Counted from the stretch's first letter, positions 1-8,140 are shown. The stretch: DNA of 32,518 bases from Mesorhizobium sp. (GCA_004020545.1 SAQE01000063.1:1-32518); one strand, 5' to 3'. Numbers and translations: made by a program. The notes: generated by a model from the sequence alone, not told the origin.

Positions 1-41
1 GTTACCTATGTATCCGGTTCAATCTGTTACCCATCTATCCG
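1..41. repeat. Two imperfect 16-bp direct repeats, possible insertion-sequence end
   Basis: The unit GTTACCTATGTATCCG at 1-16 recurs as GTTACCCATCTATCCG at 26-41, 14 of 16 bases identical and 25 bases apart. Short tandem GTTACC motifs of this kind occur, as I recall, inside the termini of some IS21-like elements, where transposase binds. No transposase gene is inside the window, so the element, if real, lies to the left. The stretch 42-115 shows nothing else recognisable. Confidence 0.4.
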
Positions 42-115
42 CTGGACACCGGCAGCCGGATGAGGGGCAGCGCCAAAGATCGACAATTTGCATAGCTGGT
101 CAGTTGTGCCGACCT

Positions 116-673
116 CTACGGCTCCAGTTCGACATCCCAGTAGAGATAATCCATCCAGCTTTCATGCAGATGGTTGGGCGGGAACAGGCGGCCGTTGTTG
201 TGCAGGTCGTGCACGGTCGGCTGATAGGGCTTCTGCAGCGGCCACATCTTGGCCTGGGCCGGCATCATGCCGCCCTTCCTGAGATTGCAGGGCGAGCAGG
301 CGGCCACGACATTCTCCCAGGTCGTCGCCCCGCCGCGATGGCGCGGGATGACGTGGTCGAAGGTGAGATCCTCGGGGGTGCCGCAATATTGGCACTGGAA
401 GCGATCGCGCAGGAACACGTTGAAGCGGGTGAAGGCCGGATGCCGCGACGGCTTCACATAGGCCTTCAGGCTCACCACGCTCGGGAGCTTCATCGAGAAG
501 GTCGGCGAGGAGACCGCGTGCTCGTATTCGGCGACGATGTTGACCCGGTCGAGGAAGACGGCCTTGATGGCGTCCTGCCACGACCAGAGCGACAAGGGGT
601 AATAGCTGAGCGGACGGTAGTCCGCATTCAGCACCAGCGCGGGAAGCCCATCCGGAGATACGGCAACCGTCAC
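116..673 (-). CDS. HNH endonuclease
   Basis: Small (185 aa) HNH nuclease of the type widespread in alphaproteobacteria. The zinc-finger-like core is clear: CxxC at C94/C97, the catalytic DHV at D106-H107, N121 of the central position, and a second CxxC at C126/C129 followed by N130. This is the beta-beta-alpha-metal fold of McrA/HNH enzymes; nicking or cleavage of DNA is the expected activity, but the biological substrate is unknown. Translation starts at a GTG (671-673) behind a strong AAGGAGG Shine-Dalgarno 8 bases upstream, which decides the start. It stands alone, with no restriction methylase or phage packaging gene beside it, so it is not an obvious restriction or phage terminase component. 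Confidence 0.92.
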   Translation of the reverse strand: MTVAVSPDGLPALVLNADYRPLSYYPLSLWSWQDAIKAVFLDRVNIVAEYEHAVSSPTFSMKLPSVVSLKAYVKPSRHPAFTRFNVFLRDRFQCQYCGTPEDLTFDHVIPRHRGGATTWENVVAACSPCNLRKGGMMPAQAKMWPLQKPYQPTVHDLHNNGRLFPPNHLHESWMDYLYWDVELEP

Positions 674-784
674 GTCCTCAGCCTCCTTGGTTCTAGAACC
701 GAACGGCGCGGATACTGTAAGCCCGACATGACAGGGATGTGAAGCGGATTGTCGCTCGGCGAAACCGTCAAAAACGCATGATTT

Positions 785-1444
785 TCAGGCTTTTTTGGTC
801 ATTTCGACAGAGGGCGCCGCCTCCCTGCCCTTCAATTCGCGGTAGTAGGCCCAGAAAAGCCGCGACGCGACCCCTCGCCACGGGCTCCATGATTCGGCCA
901 GCCGAATCAGTGCTTTCTCCGGCGGACGGGGGTCGATGCCGAGCGCATGGCCGACCGCCGTCTGCAGCGCGACATCGCGCGCGGGGAAGACATCGGGATG
1001 GCCGGCGGCGAAAAGCAGATAGCACTCCGCCGTCCAGGGACCGATGCCGGGCACGGCCGTCATCGCCGCGATCGCCTCGCCGGCGTCGAGCGAACAGAGA
1101 TGGTGAAGATCGAGCCCGCCGGCCACGGCTTCCGCGGCGGCGATCAGCCCGCGCTGCTTCGGCCGCGACAAGCCGGCCTCTCTGAAAATGTCCTCGCCGG
1201 CGCGAAGAATCCCCTCCGGCGTCAGCGGATCGACCAGCCTGGTCAGCCGGCCGAAGATGGCATCCGCGCTGGCGCGGGACACCTGCTGCGAAACGACGAT
1301 CGAGGCGAGGCTCCCGAATCCGGGCTCCGAGAGCCTCAGCGGTACCTCACCCGCCATACCGCGCACCTTGTCCAGCCGCGGATCGATGAGGCAGAGCGCG
1401 TCGAGCCCTGCCGCAATGTCGTCGAGCGAGGCGATGCGTTGCAC
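785..1444 (-). CDS. DNA-3-methyladenine glycosylase II (AlkA/HhH-GPD family)
   Basis: 219-aa base-excision-repair glycosylase that removes alkylated purines from DNA. The helix-hairpin-helix is visible at about residues 131-141 (VPGIGPWTAECY), and the catalytic aspartate of the GPD motif is D157 in PARDVALQ. The N-terminal helix segment SIVVSQQVS (about 48-56) is also typical. It is short compared with E. coli AlkA (282 aa) because the N-terminal beta-domain and any Ada fusion are missing, which is usual for rhizobial members. The start is a GTG (1442-1444) with only a weak GGGAA upstream, so the exact start is uncertain. It is transcribed away from gluQ, with a long hairpin in the shared intergenic region. 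Confidence 0.93.
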   Translation of the reverse strand: MQRIASLDDIAAGLDALCLIDPRLDKVRGMAGEVPLRLSEPGFGSLASIVVSQQVSRASADAIFGRLTRLVDPLTPEGILRAGEDIFREAGLSRPKQRGLIAAAEAVAGGLDLHHLCSLDAGEAIAAMTAVPGIGPWTAECYLLFAAGHPDVFPARDVALQTAVGHALGIDPRPPEKALIRLAESWSPWRGVASRLFWAYYRELKGREAAPSVEMTKKA

Positions 1445-1489
1445 GTTTGTTTGTTCCCAGAGCGCCCACGAAGTGGCAATTGATGGCTA

Positions 1490-1545
1490 AGAGACTGTTT
1501 CGAAATTCGCGCTGGCCGCCAGAGCAGAATTTCGAAACAGTCTCT
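1490..1545. repeat. Long perfect inverted repeat (19-bp arms)
   Basis: Arms 1490-1508 and 1527-1545 are perfect reverse complements (AGAGACTGTTTCGAAATTC), with an 18-base loop that can itself pair (CTGG/CCAG). It lies between divergent genes, so it cannot terminate either neighbour, and it lacks a T-run. It resembles a dispersed palindromic intergenic element more than an operator, because the arms are longer than usual protein-binding sites. Confidence 0.75.
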
Positions 1546-1594
1546 AACTATCAACCGGCGGAAGCGCCTTTCAACCCAAATGCCGCCTTGAGAC

Positions 1595-2470
1595 ATGACG
1601 CTCCTGACATTCCGCTTCGCGCCGAGCCCCAATGGCGAATTGCATCTCGGCCATGCCTATTCGGCGCTGCTCAACCAGCGAATGGCGGCGCGGGCGGGCG
1701 GGCGGCTGTTGCTGCGCATCGAGGATATCGACATCACCCGCTGCACGCCGGAATTCGAGGCCGGCATATTTCATGACCTGAAATGGCTGGGGCTTGATTG
1801 GCAAGAGCCGGTGCGGCGCCAGTCCGAGCATTTTGCCGAATACAAGGCCGTGCTCGACCGGCTGATCGCCGAGGAACTCGTCTATCCCGCCTTCATGAGC
1901 CGGGGCGAGATCCGCGCCTTCATCGCCGAGACCGGGAAGCGCGGCCGCGACTGGCCGCGCGACCCCGACGGCGTGCCGCTCTACCCGCCTCTCGACAAGG
2001 CCTTGCCGATGAAGGAACGCAAAAGGCGCATTGCGGAGAATGCGCCTTTTGCCTGGCGGCTCGACGTCGAAGCGGCCATGGCGCGCATGCCGGGCGCCTT
2101 GTCATGGATCGAGTTCACCGACGAGACCATGGCTGCAACCCACACCGTCGAGGCGACGCCGCAGGCCTGGGGCGACGCCATCGTGGCGCGCCGCGACATC
2201 CCGACCAGCTATCATCTCGCGGTCGTCGTCGACGATGCGCTGCAGCAGGTCAGCCATGTCGTGCGCGGTCAGGATCTTTACGCGGCCACCGGCGTGCAGC
2301 GCCTGCTCCAGGAACTGCTGCGCCTCCCGCCGCCGCGCTATTTCCACCATCGCCTGGTCCTCGGACCGGACGGCAGGAAGCTGTCGAAGAGCCTCAGGGA
2401 CACCAGCCTTGCCGCGCTCAGGCAGGCAGGCATGTCGCCGCAAGATATCCGGCGGCTGATTGGGCTTTGA
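1595..2470 (+). CDS. gluQ: Glutamyl-Q tRNA(Asp) synthetase (GluQRS)
   Basis: 291-aa truncated paralogue of glutamyl-tRNA synthetase lacking the anticodon-binding domain. The family attaches glutamate to queuosine at position 34 of tRNA(Asp). The class I HIGH motif appears as HLGH at residues 17-20 and KMSKS as KLSKS at 262-266. The SPNGELHLGH context and RIEDID (41-46) fit GluQRS. The zinc site of the E. coli enzyme (C-x-C then Y-x3-C) is gone: the corresponding segment here reads YPAFMSR (97-103) and no partner cysteines follow, so this is a zinc-independent version. The gene ends exactly where the convergent small membrane gene ends (stops abut at 2470/2471). No strong Shine-Dalgarno is seen before the ATG. 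Confidence 0.95.
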   Translation: MTLLTFRFAPSPNGELHLGHAYSALLNQRMAARAGGRLLLRIEDIDITRCTPEFEAGIFHDLKWLGLDWQEPVRRQSEHFAEYKAVLDRLIAEELVYPAFMSRGEIRAFIAETGKRGRDWPRDPDGVPLYPPLDKALPMKERKRRIAENAPFAWRLDVEAAMARMPGALSWIEFTDETMAATHTVEATPQAWGDAIVARRDIPTSYHLAVVVDDALQQVSHVVRGQDLYAATGVQRLLQELLRLPPPRYFHHRLVLGPDGRKLSKSLRDTSLAALRQAGMSPQDIRRLIGL

Positions 2471-2758
2471 CTACAAACGAGCCAGACCGGCCTTGATCAG
2501 CGCCATCACGCTGATGAAGACGAAGGCGCCGCTCAACCCCCAGGCGACCGCCAGCCTGATATCCTTGAAGCTGATACCATGCTCGTTGGCGACCATGACG
2601 GCAACGAAAAAGCCAAGCGTAAAAAGCAGCGTGTTGCCGGTCGAGCCGAAGCCGTCGTCCTTCATGATGGCGTCGAGTGCCGTGCCGAAGAAGAATCCGA
2701 AAACCGCGACGGTCGCGACCGCGAACAGCAACCACGTCGTACCGAGATGCAAAAGCAT
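2471..2758 (-). CDS. Small membrane protein of unknown function
   Basis: 95-aa protein with about three hydrophobic segments (roughly residues 3-28, 43-57 and 70-90), the first rich in Phe and Gly (FGFFFGTALDAIM). I do not recognise a named domain; short proteins like this are found next to gluQ in rhizobial genomes. It is convergent with gluQ without a single base between the stops and divergent from the EamA transporter. Codon usage matches the neighbours, supporting a real gene. An inner-membrane location is inferred from hydrophobicity only. Confidence 0.75.
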   Translation of the reverse strand: MLLHLGTTWLLFAVATVAVFGFFFGTALDAIMKDDGFGSTGNTLLFTLGFFVAVMVANEHGISFKDIRLAVAWGLSGAFVFISVMALIKAGLARL

Positions 2759-2859
2759 ACCTGCCCATGGCGTGCCTTAACGCCATGCCCCTCATTCGCA
2801 CCGGTTGTTGAATTCGAATGAGCTTATGGATCAACCGTTTCGTTTTGCTTGCCGAATTA

Positions 2860-2883
2860 AACGGCATTAGAGCAATTGCCGTT
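2860..2883. promoter_or_regulatory. Small inverted repeat upstream of the EamA transporter
   Basis: AACGGCA (2860-2866) and TGCCGTT (2877-2883) are perfect 7-bp arms separated by 10 bases, 40 bases upstream of the transporter ATG in unusually AT-rich sequence. The size and spacing would suit a dimeric regulator, but no regulator gene is adjacent. Confidence 0.3.
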
Positions 2884-2922
2884 ATAAACTTTTCACCCGC
2901 AGCCAGAGCCCTTCCCGAAAAA

Positions 2923-3825
2923 ATGCACAGCATCAAGCGGTTCATCCCCGCCTCCTTCGTCGTCCTGTGGGCGACCGGCTTCATCGGCGCGCGCTATGCC
3001 ATGCCCTGGGCGGAGCCTTTCACCTTCCTCGCCATCCGCTTCGTGCTGGCGGCGATCCTGTTTGCCAGCCTGACCGTGCTGCTCGGCTCGCGCAGGGCGA
3101 GCCGGGCAGAAGCGCTTCACGCCACGGTGGCCGGCGTTCTCATGCACGGCGTCTATCTGGGCGGCGTGTTCTGGGCGATCCACAGGGGCATGCCGGCCGG
3201 GCTTTCGGCGCTGATCGTCGGCCTGCAGCCGCTGATCACGGCCGTGCTTGCCGGGAAATTCCTCGGCGAGGCGATCCTGCCGCGTCACTGGGCGGGCCTC
3301 GCCGTCGGGCTTTTGGGCGTCGTCGTCGTGCTTTGGCCGAAGCTCGGCATGATTGGCGGCGGCGTCACCGCGGCAACGTTGACGGCTTCGCTCGTCTCGG
3401 TGCTCGGCATGGCCGCTGGCACGATCTGGCAGAAGCGCTACGCCTCCGGCGGCGACCTCGTCTCGGCGACGATGTGGCAGTATGTCGGCGGCTCCGTCGT
3501 CACGATCCTCGGATCGCTCGCCTTCGAGACGCGCACGATCACCATCAACGGCGAGCTCATCTTCGCCATGGCGTGGCTGGTGCTGGTGCTGTCGGTGGGC
3601 GCTATCTTCCTGCTGATGGTGATGATCAGGGACGGCGAGATGTCGAAGGTCGCTTCGCTGTTCTACCTGGTGCCGGCCGTCACCGCCGTCATCGCCTGGG
3701 CCCTATTTGGCGAAGAGCTCAATCTGCTGCAAATTGCCGGAATGGCGATCGCCACGCTGGGCGTCAGGCTGGCGACCGCCCGCCAGGGCAAAGATCAGCC
3801 GACTCTCGCGCGCGCCTCGAGATAG
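2923..3825 (+). CDS. EamA/DMT-family transporter
   Basis: About 300-aa inner-membrane transporter of the drug/metabolite superfamily, with ten predicted membrane helices arranged as two EamA repeats. Typical segments are the start VLWATGFIGARYAMPWAEPFT with early RF (first repeat) and the mid-helix PLITAVLAGKFLGE. The second repeat contains FYLVPAVTAVIAWALFGEEL, the hallmark of the last EamA helices. Substrates of this family range from amino acids to drugs, so none is proposed. An upstream in-frame ATG at 2818 would add 35 residues of poorly conserved-looking sequence through the AT-rich promoter region, so I chose the ATG at 2923, after which the sequence looks like the family from the first helix on. 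The 3' end nearly overlaps the convergent BrkB gene (31 bases). Confidence 0.9.
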   Translation: MHSIKRFIPASFVVLWATGFIGARYAMPWAEPFTFLAIRFVLAAILFASLTVLLGSRRASRAEALHATVAGVLMHGVYLGGVFWAIHRGMPAGLSALIVGLQPLITAVLAGKFLGEAILPRHWAGLAVGLLGVVVVLWPKLGMIGGGVTAATLTASLVSVLGMAAGTIWQKRYASGGDLVSATMWQYVGGSVVTILGSLAFETRTITINGELIFAMAWLVLVLSVGAIFLLMVMIRDGEMSKVASLFYLVPAVTAVIAWALFGEELNLLQIAGMAIATLGVRLATARQGKDQPTLARASR

Positions 3826-4646
3826 CGGCTGATCGCGGCGTTGAGCTCGCCGCCAAGGATGAAGATGGCCGAGATGATGTAGAGGAACACCACTGCGATC
3901 ATGATCGAGGCGAGCCCCGCATAGGTCGTCACATAGGACGAGAAATGGTCGAGATAGGCGGCGAAGATGGTCGAGCCCGCAAGCCATGCGATCAGCGTGA
4001 AGACGATGCCCGGAATGATCGAGACGAAACGGCGCTTGCCCGCCGGCAGCCAGATATGCACCGAAAACAGGCCGATGACGATGACCGTCGAGGCGATGAC
4101 GTAACGCCATATCGTGATCGTGCCCATATAAGGCTTGATCCATTCCAGATGCGCCTCGGCCAGCCGCGCGAGCAATGGCGCGAACACCAGAAGCACGCTG
4201 ATGGCGAGGAAGCAGGCCGTGGCGATCAGCACGAAGACGATGCTTTGCACCCTCCGGTGGATGATCCCGCGCGTCTCCGCGACCCGGTAGGCGCGGTTGA
4301 GGGATGTGCGCAGAGCCTCAATACCGTTCGAGGCGAAATAGGCGGCCAAAAGCACGCCATAGGTCAGAAGGTCGGTGCGCCGGACGGTGAGCACGTTCTG
4401 CACCTCGCGCGCGATCGGCTTGGCGATCTGCTCCGGCCAGGTGTCGAAGACCAGATGCACGGCGGTATCGGCGAAGGCACGCGCACCGAGAAAGCTTGCC
4501 AGCGTCGTGGCGAAGATCAGGAACGGAAACAGCGCCATCAGCGAGGTGATCGCCAGATGGCTGGCCATTGCCCAGCCATCGTCGGTGTTGAAATGGCCGA
4601 TCGCATCATAGAGCACGCGCTTGACGGCGACGATATTCCTGAGCAA
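3795..4646 (-). CDS. YihY/BrkB-family membrane protein
   Basis: Integral membrane protein of the YihY/virulence factor BrkB family, formerly misnamed RNase BN. Six transmembrane segments are apparent, beginning with HLAITSLMALFPFLIFATTLASF and ending with the strongly conserved YAGLASIMIAVVFLYIISAIFILGGELNAAI. The N-terminal signature (D-G-W-A-x-A-S-H-L-A) fits. Function is unproven across the family; export or envelope roles have been suggested. The frame is open to an ATG at 4766, but that would overlap the divergent SDR gene and encode arginine-rich sequence unlike the family. I prefer a TTG at 4644-4646 preceded by GGAGCG, giving about 283 aa; this start is an inference. Confidence 0.88.
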   Translation of the reverse strand: MLRNIVAVKRVLYDAIGHFNTDDGWAMASHLAITSLMALFPFLIFATTLASFLGARAFADTAVHLVFDTWPEQIAKPIAREVQNVLTVRRTDLLTYGVLLAAYFASNGIEALRTSLNRAYRVAETRGIIHRRVQSIVFVLIATACFLAISVLLVFAPLLARLAEAHLEWIKPYMGTITIWRYVIASTVIVIGLFSVHIWLPAGKRRFVSIIPGIVFTLIAWLAGSTIFAAYLDHFSSYVTTYAGLASIMIAVVFLYIISAIFILGGELNAAISRYLEARARVG

Positions 4647-4704
4647 GGACCCGCGCTCCGCTCGATTGTGTCGACGCCGCGAATATGGGAAGTGATTGCG
4701 GCAA

Positions 4705-5571
4705 ATGGCAACCCCAGGTGAAACCACGATTCCCGCCGCCAAAGAGTTGCGCACCATTATCGTCACCGGTGCTTCCTCCGGGATCGGTGCTCATTGCGCG
4801 CGGGCGCTGAAGGCGGAAGGCTGGCGGGTGTTCGCCACGGCGCGTAAAGCTGGCGACATCGCGGCTCTCGAGGCAGACGGGATCGAGGCTTTCTATCTCG
4901 ACTATCGTGAGCCGGAGTCCATCGCCGCCCTGGCCGATGCCGTATTGGAGCGCACGGGCGGCACCCTCGAAGCGCTGTTCAACAATGGCGCCTACGCGCA
5001 GCCCGGCGCCGTCGAGGACCTGCCGGTCGAGGCGCTGCGCGAGCAGTTCGAAGCCAATTTCTTCGGCTGGCACGACCTGACGCGGCGCATCGTGCCGGTC
5101 ATGCGCCGCCAGGGCCACGGCCGTCTCGTCCACTGCTCCTCGATCCTGGGCCTCGCCCCGGTCCGCTTTCGCGGCGCTTATTCTGCGTCCAAGCACGCGA
5201 TCGAAGGCCTGATGCTGTGCCTGCGCCAGGAACTCGAAGGCAGCGGCATCCACCTTTCGCTGATCGAACCTGGTCCGGTGACCTCGAAGATCGCCAGCAA
5301 CGGCCTTGCCTGGTTCCTGAAGAACATCGACATCGAGAACTCCGTCCACCGCACCAGCTACCAGGCTCAGCTTGCGCGACTGCGGGCCGGCGGCAGCGTC
5401 TCGCGGCTGAAACCTGGCCCGGAAGTTGTCCATGTTGCCTTGCGCCACGCGCTTCTGTCACAACGTCCGCGCCCGCACTATGTGGTAACGGTGCCGGCCA
5501 GAATCGGCGTGGTGCTCAAGCGCATCCTGCCGGCATCAGCGCTCTACCGCGTGCTCGCCCGGCGCGCCTGA
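4705..5571 (+). CDS. Short-chain dehydrogenase/reductase (SDR)
   Basis: 288-aa classical SDR. The Rossmann dinucleotide-binding motif TGASSGIG is at 21-28, NNGA (the NNAG-type motif) at 93-96, and the catalytic triad is S145 or S146, Y159 and K163 (YSASK). R47 after the second beta strand (ATARK) favours NADP(H). The C-terminal extension with PRPHYVVTVPARIG resembles the group annotated as sterol/retinol-type SDRs, but substrate cannot be read from sequence. A TTG at 4696 is an alternative start 3 codons upstream; the ATG at 4705 follows GGGAAG. It heads a tight plus-strand run with the next three genes (gaps 21-25 bases), suggesting one transcript without implying a shared pathway. Confidence 0.92.
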   Translation: MATPGETTIPAAKELRTIIVTGASSGIGAHCARALKAEGWRVFATARKAGDIAALEADGIEAFYLDYREPESIAALADAVLERTGGTLEALFNNGAYAQPGAVEDLPVEALREQFEANFFGWHDLTRRIVPVMRRQGHGRLVHCSSILGLAPVRFRGAYSASKHAIEGLMLCLRQELEGSGIHLSLIEPGPVTSKIASNGLAWFLKNIDIENSVHRTSYQAQLARLRAGGSVSRLKPGPEVVHVALRHALLSQRPRPHYVVTVPARIGVVLKRILPASALYRVLARRA

Positions 5572-5595
5572 CCGAAACCGAACTGGAGCCCGCCC

Positions 5596-5787
5596 ATGGC
5601 AACCACCTTCAAAATCCTCGCCCTGGTCGTCATGGCCGCCGTCGTCGTCGTGCTGATCCGCGGCCTCGTCAACATGATGCGGGGCGGCTCGGGTGTGACC
5701 TCCAACAAACTGATGCAAGCGCGTGTGCTGCTGCAGGCCGTGGCATTGGGGCTGATCCTGCTTGCCGTCTATTTCACCCGTAAGTGA
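5596..5787 (+). CDS. Twin-transmembrane small protein (HIG1-like)
   Basis: 63-aa protein with two hydrophobic helices (about residues 6-24 and 44-60) flanking a short loop with SNKLMQARVLLQ. That SNKLM-x-x-R-V-x-x-Q motif is the signature of bacterial twin-transmembrane proteins related to the HIG1 (hypoxia-induced gene 1) domain, which in mitochondria associates with cytochrome oxidase complexes. Its role in bacteria is not established. A GGAG Shine-Dalgarno lies 8 bases before the ATG, and the next gene starts 21 bases after its stop. Confidence 0.88.
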   Translation: MATTFKILALVVMAAVVVVLIRGLVNMMRGGSGVTSNKLMQARVLLQAVALGLILLAVYFTRK

Positions 5788-5808
5788 CGCGATCAAAAGA
5801 GGAAAGGC

Positions 5809-6390
5809 GTGGTCAAGCTCAACAAGATCTACACCCGCACCGGCGACGACGGCACCACCGGTCTCGGCAGCGGCGAGCGGCGTCTGAAGTCCGATCTGCG
5901 CGTCGAAGCCTACGGCACGGTGGACGAGGCCAACGCCTGCATCGGCATCGCGCGCCTCCACACCAAAGCGGAGCATCCGGCGATCGACGCCATGCTGTCG
6001 CGCATCCAGAACGACCTTTTCGACCTCGGCGCCGATCTGGCCGTGCCGGACGAGGGCAAGCCGCTCGACTACGAGCCGCTGCGCATCGTCGCCACGCAGA
6101 CCGAGCGCGTCGAAAAGGACATCGACCTGCTCAACAAGGACCTGCGGCCGCTGAAGTCCTTTGTACTGAACGGCGGCGCGCCTGCGGCGGCCGCCCTCCA
6201 TCTTGCCCGCACGGTGGCGCGCCGCGCCGAGCGCATCATGGTGGCGCTGGCGCAGGACCCGGCCGAGCATGTCAACCGCGAGGCGCTGAAATACATCAAC
6301 CGCGTCTCGGACTTCCTGTTCGTCGCCGCGCGAGCGGTCAATGACAATGGAAATGCCGACGTGCTATGGGTGCCCGGCAAGAACCGCTGA
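5809..6390 (+). CDS. PduO-type ATP:cob(I)alamin adenosyltransferase
   Basis: 193-aa enzyme that transfers the adenosyl group of ATP to cob(I)alamin, making adenosylcobalamin (annotated by many pipelines as cob(I)yrinic acid a,c-diamide adenosyltransferase). The N-terminal ATP-binding motif TRTGDDGTTGLGSGER (residues 9-24) is intact, followed by YGTVDEANACIG, the central arginine-rich RRAER, and YINRVSDFLFVAAR near the C-terminus, all diagnostic of the PduO/MMAB family. Translation starts at GTG (5809) preceded by GAGGAAAGG. It sits between the twin-TM protein and the rhomboid gene; cofactor supply for methylmalonyl-CoA mutase or B12-dependent ribonucleotide reductase elsewhere in the genome is the likely use. 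Confidence 0.94.
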   Translation: MVKLNKIYTRTGDDGTTGLGSGERRLKSDLRVEAYGTVDEANACIGIARLHTKAEHPAIDAMLSRIQNDLFDLGADLAVPDEGKPLDYEPLRIVATQTERVEKDIDLLNKDLRPLKSFVLNGGAPAAAALHLARTVARRAERIMVALAQDPAEHVNREALKYINRVSDFLFVAARAVNDNGNADVLWVPGKNR

Positions 6391-6415
6391 CAATCAGGTA
6401 TGGCGGGAGGATCCG

Positions 6416-7225
6416 ATGTTTATCCCGCTTTACGACACCAACCGGCTGCGTCACATCCGTCTGCAATATGTGACGATCAGTCTGATCGTCGTGAACGCTC
6501 TGGTCTATCTCGCGACCACGCTCGGCGGTGAAAACTTCACCAACGCCGCGGTACTCGGCCTCGGCTTCATCCCCTCGGTCGTCCACGACAAGGTCGAGCT
6601 GTCGCCCGAATTCGTCGTCATTCCCGAAAGCCTCAGCTATCTCACCTATTCGTTCCTGCACGCCGATATCTTCCATCTCGGCGGCAACATGCTGTTCCTG
6701 TGGGTGTTCGGCGACAATGTCGAGGATGCGCTCGGCCATATTCGCTACCTGATCTTCTATCTCGCTTGCGCGGCGGCGGGCGCGTTCGTCCAAGGCTTGG
6801 TGGGCTGGGATTCGCAGGTGCCGCTGATCGGCGCCTCCGGCGCCATCGCCGGCGTGGTCGCCGCCTATCTGATCCTCTATCCGAGGGTTAAGGTGTGGGT
6901 ATTGGCCTTTGCGCGCATTCCTCTGCGCATCCCCGCCTTTATCCCGCTCATCTTGTGGATCCTGTTCCAGATTGTGATGTTTGCGGCGGGCGGCGAGGAC
7001 CAGATTTCCTGGGCCTGCCATATCGGCGGCATCGTCGCAGGCGCCGTTCTCGTCCTGGTTTTGCGCAGCCGCGGCGTGCCGCTGCTTGCCGGCGCCGACG
7101 GCGAGCCGGATCCCACGCCGAATGTTCAGCAGGCGCCCGTTCCGACCGAGCCCGGGCCAACGCCCGAAACCTCGGCGCCACCCACGCCGCAATGGGGTCG
7201 CGGAGCCGCGTCGCGTCAGGACTGA
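6416..7225 (+). CDS. Rhomboid-family intramembrane serine protease
   Basis: 269-aa multi-helix membrane protease. The rhomboid features are visible: HLGGNMLFLWVFGDNVED in the loop and second helix (with N91), catalytic GASG with S141, and the catalytic histidine H202 in ACHIGGIVAG. After the last helix there is a hydrophilic, proline-rich tail of about 45 residues (PTPNVQQAPVPTEPGPTPE) likely to be cytoplasmic or disordered. The ATG at 6416 follows GGGAGGA; an upstream in-frame ATG would overlap the adenosyltransferase gene by 50 bases and is rejected. It is the last gene of the four-gene run. Substrates are unknown. Confidence 0.93.
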   Translation: MFIPLYDTNRLRHIRLQYVTISLIVVNALVYLATTLGGENFTNAAVLGLGFIPSVVHDKVELSPEFVVIPESLSYLTYSFLHADIFHLGGNMLFLWVFGDNVEDALGHIRYLIFYLACAAAGAFVQGLVGWDSQVPLIGASGAIAGVVAAYLILYPRVKVWVLAFARIPLRIPAFIPLILWILFQIVMFAAGGEDQISWACHIGGIVAGAVLVLVLRSRGVPLLAGADGEPDPTPNVQQAPVPTEPGPTPETSAPPTPQWGRGAASRQD

Positions 7226-7301
7226 ACCGATTTGAATGCGCCGTGCATATTGACGCGCCGTATTGCCGCCACTACGGAAACGCCACCCACACTGGACGGA
7301 T

Positions 7302-7315
7302 ATTCCGCCCGGAAT
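7302..7315. promoter_or_regulatory. Palindrome in the etfBA upstream region
   Basis: ATTCCG-CC-CGGAAT (7302-7315) is a perfect short palindrome in the 165-base gap before etfB. That gap must hold the etfBA promoter, but I could not settle on one -35/-10 pair with normal spacing. The palindrome could be an operator or chance. Confidence 0.25.
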
Positions 7316-7390
7316 GTCGGCTTTCGACAACTCTGACAAGGCGCGTACTGCTATAGCGCGCCCGACTATCTCAAGAGAGGTGACAGGAAA

Positions 7391-8140
7391 ATGAAGATCC
7401 TTGTGCCCGTGAAGCGGGTTGTGGATGCCAACGTCAAGGTCCGGGTGAAGGCCGACGGGCTGGGCGTGGAGCTCGCCAACGTCAAGATGGCGATGAACCC
7501 GTTCGACGAGATCGCGGTCGAGGAAGCGATCCGGATCAAGGAAGCCGGCAAGGCCGAGGAGATCATCGTCGTGTCGATCGGCCCGCAGCAGGCGCAGGAG
7601 ACGCTCCGCACCGCGCTCGCCATGGGCGCCGATCGCGCCATCCTGGTCAAGACCGACGAGCAGACCGAGCCGCTGGGTGTGGCCAAGGTGCTGAAGGGTG
7701 TTGTCGAAGCCGAGAAGCCCGGCCTCGTCATCCTCGGCAAGCAGGCGATCGACGACGATTCGAACCAGACCGGCCAGATGCTGGCGGCGCTTCTGGGCTG
7801 GGCCCAGGGCACCTTCGCTTCGAAGGTCGAGCTCGCCGGCGACACGGCCAAGGTGACGCGCGAGGTCGATGGCGGCCTGCAGACGGTGGAACTGAAGATG
7901 CCGGTGATCGTCACCGCCGACCTTCGCCTCAACCAGCCGCGCTATGCCTCGCTGCCCAACATCATGAAGGCCAAGAAGAAACCACTCGACGAGAAGAGCC
8001 CGGCCGACTACGGCGCCGACATCAAGCCGCGCCTTAAGGTGATCAAGACCGAGGAGCCCGGCGGCCGCAAGGCGGGTGTCAAGCTCAAGAGCGTGGCCGA
8101 GCTGGTCGAGAAGCTGAAGAACGAAGCCGGCGTGCTCTAA
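7391..8140 (+). CDS. etfB: Electron transfer flavoprotein beta subunit
   Basis: 249-aa small subunit of the heterodimeric ETF that accepts electrons from acyl-CoA dehydrogenases and similar flavoproteins and passes them to ETF:ubiquinone oxidoreductase. The N-terminus [20 protein letters not shown] is classic. The AMP-binding segment [14 protein letters not shown] is at 116-129, and the ETF-beta signature [23 protein letters not shown] at about 176-198 includes the recognition-loop leucine region used for partner docking. GAGGTGACAGGAAA precedes the ATG. etfA follows 24 bases downstream, so the two are co-transcribed, and hbdA lies further down on the same strand. Confidence 0.97.
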   Translation: MKILVPVKRVVDANVKVRVKADGLGVELANVKMAMNPFDEIAVEEAIRIKEAGKAEEIIVVSIGPQQAQETLRTALAMGADRAILVKTDEQTEPLGVAKVLKGVVEAEKPGLVILGKQAIDDDSNQTGQMLAALLGWAQGTFASKVELAGDTAKVTREVDGGLQTVELKMPVIVTADLRLNQPRYASLPNIMKAKKKPLDEKSPADYGADIKPRLKVIKTEEPGGRKAGVKLKSVAELVEKLKNEAGVL

